From positions 57,122,451 to 57,186,450 of the forward strand of contig OX424556.1 of assembly GCA_949152475.1 (NCBI GenBank): a stretch of 64,000 nt of DNA, written 5' to 3'. The stretch is from Terebella lapidaria. Lineage: Eukaryota > Annelida > Polychaeta > Terebellida > Terebellidae. Made by a program: the position numbers and the translations under genes. Shown piece after piece: positions 44,093 through 52,534 of the stretch (positions are counted from its first letter, which is position 1; each line of letters starts with the position of its first letter). Below the pieces are notes generated by a model. It ran no database searches, was not told the origin of the DNA, and saw nothing but the letters and a program-made list of their open reading frames with translations.

Positions 44093-44259
44093 GCTTCTAA
44101 ACATATGTTGCGTATCTCGGTTTCTGTACAAACAGTAGTATCCTAAGCTATATGTTCCCACCAATTTCGTGTTTGTACGTGCGTTATCGTGGTAAATCGC
44201 AAGCACAATGATAATGCATTGATTTTATAATCACTGTCTGGAATCCGTTTCGGCAGAAA

Positions 44260-44730
44260 ATATTGGGAAACGATATTTTTCGGTTGGGAAACGATATGTT
44301 CGATTGGGAAACGCCAAGCTGCAAGGGGGTATGTGTTGTTTTCCTCAATAAAGTATGAAAAAATACGTGTAATTGTTAATCTGAAGAAAGACAAACATGC
44401 GCTAATGTTGTATAAAGTCTTCAGTGTCGACCAAACCTGCGATACTTGATGTAATATCGTTTTTGTGACGTGAAATGCGATAAAAATAACACCGTTTTGA
44501 AAAAATGAACACGGATGATTAAATATGTGTCTGATGCACACAAAAAGTAACACGAGTCAAGAGAAAGGTGTATTACATGATCCCCACCGAAAAGAAACAT
44601 TTTGCATCGTCTCATTAATAAACATTTGCTGATTTTCTGAACCATTAATGTTTCGGTGGGTAAACGATACTGTTCCGATTGGACAACAGTTTTGATATGG
44701 ATGTCTCGATTAGTAAACGATATTTTATTC
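44260..44730. repeat. Short recurring TTGGGAAACGATAT motif
   Basis: Three near-tandem copies occur at about 44264-44315 (ATTGGGAAACGATATTTTTC, GGTTGGGAAACGATATGTTC, GATTGGGAAACGCC). Variants follow at 44655-44722 (GGTGGGTAAACGATACTG, GATTAGTAAACGATATTT). No coding meaning was seen. Confidence 0.5.
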
Positions 44731-44954
44731 GAAATCTATGTCCCGTTAAGGCTTGTTTTTGGCTATTATTCCTTCATACTTATTATTTCTTCCAACAGAT
44801 GGCGTCTCGCGGCTTCGACGCCAGTTCAGAAAGTGATTTGACAGCGATATATTATTCCACTTCAATTGTATTTTTCAACCATTTTCAATGCTGACACTTT
44901 TAAGGTATGTATAGGTACATGTATACGCTTTAACAGTGTGGCATAATTTCTTAG

Positions 44955-45081
44955 GTGGAAAAAGCCTGGCTACGAATGCTATAGACTAGCTGGCTGGCAT
45001 GTGAGAGGATGGGAAGCATTCACAACACATTATAAGAAGTATGAAATTCGATTCGAAATTTTTCTGTCTCAGTTTGCCAAG
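44955..45081 (+). CDS. Candidate internal exon (127 nt), unrecognised
   Basis: Bounded by cataatttcttag before GTGGAAAAAG and by GCCAAG|gtaata after it. One frame is open throughout, 42 codons after one completing base. It starts WKKPGYECYRLAGWHVRG and ends FEIFLSQFAK, an aromatic-rich, natural-looking sequence with no obvious family. The two other plus frames contain stops. It is phase-compatible with the candidate exon at 42220-42274. A segment at 44800-44904, between an acceptor and a donor (AAG|gtatgt), has stops in all frames and is not included. Confidence 0.4.
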
Positions 45082-45589
45082 GTAATAACTTCATGGAATT
45101 ATGTGTTGTGATACTTGTACGTTTAAGGGATTTCGACCATTAGGCGATTTTTATTGCTAAATGAATTAAATTCGGGAAAAAGTTAAATTATAATTTAAAT
45201 TATAATTTGTGAATATAATAATGAAACTCGCGATTTTTATTGTTTGAGCGATTTTGTTCGCGAATGTTTATTTTAGAGAAACGGGTAGGTTTTTCGACAT
45301 AAAAATATTGGCAATTAGAAGCCACCGTACCACCCACTCCTGAAATACACACAATTATATGACAACGAAACTGTGTTTTGACAGATTTCATCGAGGTTCA
45401 TCTGAATCGAATCCAAAGATTGTCGCTCACTCCGAAGATCATCGTTCAGGTTCTCCACCGTGGACAAGAACATTTACTATTGTGCTTTAAAAGATAAAGG
45501 TTCTGGTCAGTAGAAATTTGATGGTTTGTGGGCGACCGGAGGACGTCTAGTTTTAATGTTGGGCTTACGTCGGGCCACCATTGGTGGCC
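45082..45589. other. No recognised feature
   Basis: AT-rich, with a short palindromic AT block (AATTATAATTTAAATTATAATT split over 45184-45207) and GCGATTTTT/CGCGAATG motifs. Nothing coding. Confidence 0.4.
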
Positions 45590-46260
45590 TAGTATTATGT
45601 TCACAAAGTTGGGCCGTCGCACGTTTGCAATTATAATTTCATTATTTACATGAATAAATTAATACTTATTCGAGGGTGAATAAAGGCATAAAATCGTAAC
45701 AAATTATGGATTCATTGCTGATTTGCCATTCTGCCTTCATAAAATACATGTATAGGTGCCCCTCACCAATTATGAAAATTGGTGATTACCAATCCAACAT
45801 GGCAGCCATTTGGTCATTTAGAGTATTGGCCCAACACAGTTAGTCCAACACTGTACCACTGTAACGTATTGAGAAACGTTGCAGTATTACACTCGTTGAC
45901 AGAGCATTGTACCAAGATTTTGATTAACACTGCACGTTGTACTACTTTAAGTATTACATAGTGTTGACACAGCATTGTACCAAGATCTTGGTGAACACTG
46001 AACGTTGCAGTATTACACAGTGTTGACACAGCATTGTACCAAGATCTTGGTGAACACTGAACGTTGAAGTATTACACAACGTTGACACAGCATTGTACCA
46101 AGATCTTGATGAGCACTAAACGTAGTAGTATTACACACATTAATCCAACATTGCACCAACGTCTTGAAGCCAACAAAGTATGTAACTATATTACACGCTT
46201 TGATACAATAGCGTATCGATGTAGCATGTTGTGAAATGTTTGAGCAATATATTGATACCA
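45590..46260 (+). repeat. Dispersed repeat with 59-bp tandem tail
   Basis: A unique head (GGATTCATTGCTGATTTGCC, TCTGCCTTCATAAAATA, TCCAACATGGCAGCCATTTG) is shared with 63.55-63.67 kb. It is followed by tandem units of 59 bases starting TATTACACAGTGTTGACACA (45952, 46011, 46070), each with GTACCAAGATCTTGGTGAAC, and by degenerate versions on both sides. Each unit contains the palindrome CCAAGATCTTGG. Confidence 0.75.
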
Positions 46261-46286
46261 ACATTGACTCGTTATAAAGTCAAGCT

Positions 46287-46445
46287 CATCTATCAGTGAA
46301 ACACGCTTTTTGGCCTTGGTTTTGTTTTGGGTCATCTGATCAACTTGAAATTTTTAATGCCTTGATTGGGTATCATGCCGCAATTTTTCATCAAATTTCG
46401 GAATTTCATCTCAAAAAATGAAAAAGGTAGCAATCTTCCCCACTG
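46287..46445 (+). mobile_element. Solitary MITE arm related to the 33.2/36.0-kb inverted repeats
   Basis: CATCTATCAGTGAAACACGC, TTGATTGGGTATCATGCCGC and GAATTTCATCTCAAAAAATG match, in the same order, the left arm at 33247-33400. No opposite arm was seen nearby. Confidence 0.65.
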
Positions 46446-47421
46446 TTTGGACTAGAACGATACAAAATTAATTAGAGGCTAAGGATGATGACGGGCATAC
46501 CTCGTATTCCGCAAATATGAGCTCGGACAACACATCGGATCGTGTTTACAGAAACTCCTCCTTGGGAAATCTTCCGAAGGTCCCATGGCGTGTGCAGATA
46601 TGTACGTAAGATATAATGTAACGAGCAATGCAGAGAGTGACCTTTGGGAAGACAAATATGATACGTGAACATCATAAATATATTACCGTGGCGGATGTAA
46701 ACATTGGTGTGTGCCAGAAGATGCATTAGCGCAGGTGACCGGGTCACGACAAGACACACATCCCCCCTCCCATCTTCTCCACCCATGGCACTTCGCCATC
46801 CCTCGGTTGTATTTTTCTTGAGCATGTAAGTTTTCTTAGCTATATCAAAGTGATTAGAAACTACTTAATCATTGTCATTATTGTCCATTTTATTTTGAAC
46901 TCATCTCTTTTTCAGTCTCCATGTGTTAGGTTTATTGAGTGCTCTAACGCAGAGTGTATGCATATTTCATGCATAGCCTATTAGTAACTATTAGCGATTA
47001 TGCATCTAATTTAAGCCGTCATGTGATGTCCAGTGACCGGGAATGTGTTAGATGTTATCGTACATCGGTACAAGTTTCTGCCGCGTGACATCGCGCCGCC
47101 CTCGAGCTAGCCGCCAATCCCCGTACGGTGTGTCACCTTAGCAACCAGCCTCCGCACTCCACCCCCCGAGTCGAGGGTACAGTCCCAGACCAGAGTAGCC
47201 ACTGGACACGTCCCCTGGCTGGCACCGTGACTTGATTGCCTTGTGTGGCGTGGAATACTTTCCAAATACGTTTTCTACTGCACTTCCATGCGTCAGTGTG
47301 AAAAGTATGACATTAAGTTTATTTCTGTCTCGGGAGCGGTTCTTTTCATAAATGATTCATAAAGGGATATAGCAATTTGATATACCAGCTAGACATATTT
47401 TTGTCCTGTGTGCTGCACAAA
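46446..47421 (+). other. Upstream region of the GPCR gene, possible 5'-UTR exon
   Basis: A donor-like CTTGAGCAT|gtaagt at about 46828 and an acceptor tctttttcag at about 46918 could remove a 5'-UTR intron. 47090-47230 is GC-rich (CCGCGTGACATCGCGCCGCC, GCCGCCAATCCCCG) and may be the core promoter. No coding exon is supported here. Confidence 0.3.
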
Positions 47422-48768
47422 ATGGCATGCGGCAGCACGTCCCAGTTTGAGGATTTGAATTTTAATCTGTCAGAGGCCAGCTACCTGGGAGATAATGACA
47501 CTGTGGTGTTTCCGCCTCTCAATACGTCCCAGCTGGATTACTCTCAGCGGCAGCTGTACTCCGCTCTCGACACCTACATCAACCGCATCATCATCCCAGG
47601 GGTCTTCTTCTGTGGCATCCTCGGCAACTCGGCCAATCTTCTGATTCTCGGGCGGAAGACGGTCAGACGAGGGTTGAACCACATCGAGCGCTCAGCCCTG
47701 AATGGTCTGGTGGCCCTGTCGATGTCTGACCTGTCCCTGTGTGTCCTTGGCCTACCCGCAGCTTTTCTCCCGCCGGCGGCTGTCGTCCACTCACCAGATC
47801 CCTTTAAGATGTTGAGGTTCTACTACGGAGCATACCGTATTCCTCTAATGAACACGTTTTTGTTCACGAGCACGTGGCTGATCATCTGGGTGTCGATGGA
47901 GCGCTACCTGGCGGTGTGTCACCCATTCCAGGCTCGGATCGCGATCAGACCGCGGCGCTCGTCTCTGGCCCACGCCTTCATCCTGGTTGTCGGCGTCGTC
48001 ATCAACGTGCCTCTGTACCTGAGGTACCGTGTCCACATGATTCCGGGACACGGGAATTGTGACACATACTTCTTGCTGCCCGACAGCTCAAGCTTACGAC
48101 TGTCAGTTGCTCACAGGGCGACCTGGGCTACACTCGGGACCTTCTTTCCTCTCGCCTTCCTCGTTTTCTGTAATATCAGCATCATCCGCGCCGTGTGCCG
48201 GACTGACTCCCTGGTGGACAATTGCAATGCGCGCACTTTCTCGCGAGTGACCACAACATTGGTGCTGATGGTGTTCTTCTACTTGATCCTCGTTACACCT
48301 TCCATGCTCCTGACATTCCTTGCTGACACCGTGCTGAATTTGAGCGACTCTGAGTTCCTCAAATACCGCCTGTGTCTCCAGATCACGAACCTATGCCAGG
48401 CGGTCAAGTTCGCATCCAACTTTCTGCTGTACTGTGTCACCAACAAGCAGTTCCGAGAGGACGTTGGTGACGTTATGTGCAGAACGCTGTCATGTCGAAC
48501 TAGTAGCAACGGAGATTCCTCGGTCAGACAGTATCAGATGCTAGGCAACAGACAGCAAATATTAGCGCACGTGCGCTATAGTCTGGATAGTGCTAAAACG
48601 GGGTCCACACAGCTCAGTGACACGGGGTCCACACAGCTCAGTGGCACGGCGTCCGCACAGCTCGGTGGCACGGGGTCCACACAGCTCAGTGACACGGGGT
48701 CCACACAGCTAAACGACACGGGGCCCCCTTTGGAACGACCTGAGTTACCAGCGCTGCAACTGTATTGA
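47422..48768 (+). CDS. Family-A (rhodopsin-like) GPCR, peptide / FMRFamide-receptor-type
   Basis: A single-exon frame of 448 residues. ATG 47422 was chosen because it has a strong context (aaaATGG) and no earlier in-frame ATG exists. The N-terminus has three N-glycosylation sites (NLS 15, NDT 25, NTS 34). Seven hydrophobic segments lie near 56-78, 93-116, 139-161, 182-202, 233-256, 275-300 and 317-339. Landmarks are GNSANLL (TM1), SMSDLSL (TM2), MERYLAVCHPF (DRY box as ERY), FYLILVTPS (TM6) and NFLLY in place of NPxxY. The CHPFQAR and VVINVPLYLRY pattern resembles invertebrate FMRFamide-type receptors; the ligand is unknown. ECL2 has a Cys (213) but no Cys is seen just before TM3, so the usual disulfide looks absent. 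The C-tail ends with five 24-bp repeats (TGSTQLSD, residues 393-433). Confidence 0.85.
   Translation: MACGSTSQFEDLNFNLSEASYLGDNDTVVFPPLNTSQLDYSQRQLYSALDTYINRIIIPGVFFCGILGNSANLLILGRKTVRRGLNHIERSALNGLVALSMSDLSLCVLGLPAAFLPPAAVVHSPDPFKMLRFYYGAYRIPLMNTFLFTSTWLIIWVSMERYLAVCHPFQARIAIRPRRSSLAHAFILVVGVVINVPLYLRYRVHMIPGHGNCDTYFLLPDSSSLRLSVAHRATWATLGTFFPLAFLVFCNISIIRAVCRTDSLVDNCNARTFSRVTTTLVLMVFFYLILVTPSMLLTFLADTVLNLSDSEFLKYRLCLQITNLCQAVKFASNFLLYCVTNKQFREDVGDVMCRTLSCRTSSNGDSSVRQYQMLGNRQQILAHVRYSLDSAKTGSTQLSDTGSTQLSGTASAQLGGTGSTQLSDTGSTQLNDTGPPLERPELPALQLY
48598..48722 (+). repeat. 24-bp tandem repeat inside the GPCR C-tail
   Basis: Five units of ACGGGGTCCACACAGCTCAG plus TGAC keep the frame and add Ser/Thr-rich octapeptides (TGSTQLSD, TASAQLGG). 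Such tails carry potential phosphorylation sites; copy number may vary between individuals. Confidence 0.9.
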
Positions 48769-48939
48769 CATGTCTTGGCAACGAGTAAGGCTTGCATCAT
48801 ATCCAAATATAGAGGTGTACGATAACACTGATATTATGGTTAGGTTAAAAACTCCCATAGCAAGATTTTTGTGCAGACTGTATTGATATTATTTATTACA
48901 TGACAATACTGAGAGAGTTGATAAAATAAGTACGGTGGC

Positions 48940-49690
48940 TCATTACCGCCAATTACGTTCGTGCATTTCTCACCCCGCCTGTAAATACTACCACATAATA
49001 TTCACCCCGTTTGTAATATCCACCCGGCTATAAGTACCACCTTATAATTTTCACCCCGTTATAATATTATATTGTTTTTCGTCAACATATGAAATCTAAG
49101 ATGGCCGCCAGCGGCCATTTTGGGAAAAAAATTCGGGCGATTCTTGTCAGTGTCATATTTGATTCAGGCAAGTTCCAGCAAAAAAAAAGGGGTGTATTTT
49201 TTTGCTTGTTTATTAGGTGTCACCATTTGATATAATTCACCGGAGCTTGGTTTTTTTCGTGTTTCGCGTTTGTTACCTAACTCCTTTTAGCATATATATA
49301 CCACCCACTCACCCCATTTTGGTCTTAAATTGTCGGTTATGCATTCGTCTATAACCTTGAGCTAATTGTGTACGTTGCAATAACATTTATTGCCTATATT
49401 AGCAATAATGTGTCCCATTATAAAGCATAGGAGAATTTAACATGGGAAAGTGCCATTTGGGACCCGTCGAAATATTTTTTAGGTATTTTTGTGCAAAATA
49501 TGGACGGACGCAACGCCATGCCAATACGTTATCGGGCCATAGGTCTGGTAACCTAAACAAATTTGGGGATGCCACAAAGTCTCTAGGCTTTTATGTCTAA
49601 TTATCACAGAGTTTATAATATACACCCAGTCCATATTTACCACCTCATAATACTCACCGAGCTTATAATATCCTTGGATAACTTTTTGAA
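48940..49690. repeat. ATATTCACCCCGTTTATAAT short repeats split by an AGGTCA-family remnant
   Basis: Degenerate units of about 20 bases (TTCTCACCCCGCCTGTAAAT, TATTCACCCCGTTTGTAATA, TTTCACCCCGTTATAATAT) lie at 48966-49070, and again at 49615-49675 (ATACACCCAGTCC, ATACTCACCGAGCTTATAAT). In between, 49385-49560 is a short remnant of the AGGTCA family including GGTCTGGTAACC. The two flanks may once have been continuous. Confidence 0.5.
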
Positions 49691-49924
49691 CATTTGCAGC
49701 ACTAGATCAACATCATGGCAGAAACTTTTCAGTACGGCATAAACCTTTTTAGCACCTTTTAGTAACTCTTTCTGGAATTCAAGCTTGGCGGATTGGTTCA
49801 TTAATTACTCAACAGCATAGGGCCACCGTACGATATTACGTTGCGAAAATATGTTTGACATTTCTGTGAAGACGCTGAAGATCATGAATAAATATGATAT
49901 TACATATACTCTCATTCGATTTTT
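49691..49924. other. No recognised feature
   Basis: AT-rich spacer before the complete AGGTCA-family element. Confidence 0.4.
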
Positions 49925-51345
49925 AGGTTACCGAACCTATGGTCCGATAACCTTTTGGCATGGCGTTGCGTCCGTCGTCCGTCGTTCGTCGTCCGTCGTC
50001 GTCGTCGTCGTCCACATCTTTTTTGTTTACGGGCGAATTTTTCTGAAATTTTGCACAAAAATACTTAAAAATAATTCAAGAAAGAGGTATTTTTTAGTTT
50101 TTTTATTTTCGCATTTTTTTTCAAAATGGCGGCCGTTTTCGACGAAAAATGTCTGATTTGGGACTTTGGCGGCCATTTTCTCAAAATCTGTTCAGTAACT
50201 TTTTTTTCTTTTTGATACATAACACTCCTCATATGTACTCCTATCATGTCCATAAATTTCGTTGCGCTTGAATCGCTCGAAGTGGGCCATTTTGGCCCAA
50301 ACTCGGCCCAAATGGGACTTTCCCATGTTGAATTCTCCTATGCTTTATAATGGGACACATTATGCCTAATATCTCACTTAATATTGAGATTAGAGACTAG
50401 GAATCAATTGTGTACATATAGGAAATGATATATGCTGAATATTCTCGTGACCTTGAATTTGACCTCTGACCTCAGTTTCGAGGTCAAAGCACAAAATGGC
50501 TTATATCTCGCTTATTATCGACTCTACAGCTTAGGAATCAATTGTGGACATATAGGAAATGATATATGCTGAATATTCCGATGACCTTGAATTTGACCTT
50601 TGACCCCATTTTCAAGGTCACAGGACAAAATGGCTTATATCTCGGTTATTATCGACTCTACAGCTTAGGAATCAATTGTGCACATATAGGAAATGATATA
50701 TGCTGAATATTCTGATGACCTTAAATTTTACCTATGACCCCATTTTCAAGGTCTTAGGACAAAATGGCTAATATCTCGCTTGTTATCGACTTTATAGCTT
50801 AGGAATCAGTTATGAACATATAGGAAATGATAGTGTCATGACCTTGAATTTGACCTTTGCCCTCATTTTCAAGGTCACAGGACAAAATGGTTAATATATC
50901 ACTTATTATCGATTTTACAGCTTAGGAATCAACTGTGGACATAAAGGAAATGATATATGCCGAATATTCTCGTGACCTTGAATTTGACCTCTGACCTCAT
51001 TTTCAAGGTCCAATGACAAACTGGCTCATATCTTGCTCCTCTATTGACTGTATGGCTTTGGAATCAACTGTGGACATATAGAAAATGATATACCGGTACA
51101 CTGAATATTTTGATGACCTTGAATTTGACCTTTGCCTTCATTTTCAAGGCCACAGCACAAAATTGCTTATATCTCTCTGATTACTGAATTTACAGCTTAG
51201 CAATTAACTGTGGACATGATATATGCTTAATATTATATATGCTGAATATTCTCTTGACCTTGAATTTAACCAGTGACCTGCCTAACATCTAAAATATTAA
51301 ACATTGTCCGGTAACCTATCTTTGGCCCTTGGCTTAATTTTCTAA
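49925..51345 (+). mobile_element. Complete copy of the AGGTCA-bearing element
   Basis: It starts with GGTTACCGAACCTATGGTCC GATAACC and a (CGTCGTCC)n tract, then GGCGGCCATTTTCTCAAAAT, then GCCATTTTGGCCCAAACTCG, then about seven AGGTCA modules of 135 bases. It closes with GTCCGGTAACCTATCTTTGG and the near-palindrome GGCCCTTGGCTTAA. Both termini carry the common core GGTAACC or GGTTACC, so they act as a short inverted repeat. No protein is encoded. It is the best reference copy of the family in this window. Confidence 0.75.
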
Positions 51346-51640
51346 CTCGCTTGAATAGTTTTTCGCTGTAATTTTTGCGACGCTGAATGGTATCATGCTT
51401 CAACTTGGCATATTTCATCTGGTTGTTCAACGGCAATTTTCTGCAGAATTTCGAAAGATTACCCCCTCACAAAAGCAGAAAATTCACGAAATCGCATACG
51501 AACGCGGAAATTCAATGATTGAGCTAAATCTCAGGTTTAAATCTGAGGTGAAGTATGCCAAATTATACACGATACAATTCAGGATCGCAAAAATATAAGC
51601 GAAAAATGATGTAAACGATGTGAAATCAGAGTATAAATGG
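51346..51640. mobile_element. MITE with about 80-bp inverted arms
   Basis: The left arm (AACTCGCTTGAATAGTTTTT .. TTTTTGCGACGCTGAATGGT .. TTGGCATATTTCATCTGG) and right arm (CTGAGGTGAAGTATGCCAAA .. GGATCGCAAAAATATAAGCG .. GATGTAAACGATGTG) are inverted and about 75 percent alike by eye. It is the same family as the element at 10301-10931. Confidence 0.65.
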
Positions 51641-52534
51641 TGTTGTTGAGCTACAGAACTGTTCTGCGTCTAAATGTTTTGTTTTAAAACATGAAAATAT
51701 CTGTTTCTGAATAAACGAGATCGAAATACGATAAATCATATCTCATTTCAATGCCAATTTTTCACGATAATAGACCTACCCATGACCATAACCTGGTTTT
51801 CCATTTTTGTATGCAAATGTCATATTACATTTGTGAAACTCGACACGGCATGGACTGCAGACTAATTCATTAATTCAGTGGAGTTCATGATAACGTCACA
51901 GACGGGCTATTTGCAGAATTGACATCGACTTATCGGTATCTCTATTGGCAAATCACACACAAAATCCATATAAATATTACGTAAGTCGTGAGTCGATGTC
52001 CACTTCCCAGTGAGTTCTAGCGAAGAGACATGTTGGGGAGGGGGGGGGGGGGGGGGGTGGCGTGGTATCCGAGACGTACGTACCATCCCCCACACCACCT
52101 CGCTACCCACCGCCGCCTAACCGACCCCACAAACACACCTATATGGGAGCTCTTCTTGACGTCCATACTCACATATCTCATTGCCAATGATATTAGCATT
52201 GAAATGTATTTATTAATCAGTCGGTTTCCTGTCACAGACCAATTAGTCGTGATTATTGACTGTGTGGGCAGATAGATCAGTGTCGTGTCTGGTATTTTTA
52301 TGTTCAACGCGGATTTATTCAGATAACAACCCACAAACTTTATATTAACCAGGTTACAACATATGCCTCAAATTCATTTTGGCAAAATTGAAATCTGTAT
52401 ACTCTACCATGTTATTTTTTTGGCTAATTATATTTGGAACAATTTGGAAATTTCACAAAGAATCTTGCTACGTTGCAACCTTTCCGGATTAATATTTATT
52501 TATACAGGAATAAATAAACATCAAAAGTATAAAC
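51641..52534. other. No gene; G-run at 52040-52057
   Basis: AT-rich spacer with an 18-base G run followed by TGGCGTGG. Short frames spanning the run have no family signature. Confidence 0.5.

Noticed and set aside
44800-44904. Exon starting MASRGFDASSESD
   Set aside because: It has an acceptor and a donor, but all three frames stop before the donor, so it is at best non-coding.
46472-46825. Minus-strand 117-codon frame upstream of the GPCR
   Set aside because: No domain, poor composition, and it overlaps what looks like the 5' region of the plus-strand GPCR transcript.
47377-47421. Upstream extension of the GPCR frame
   Set aside because: The frame is open but begins at TTG with no ATG; the first ATG with a good context is 47422.
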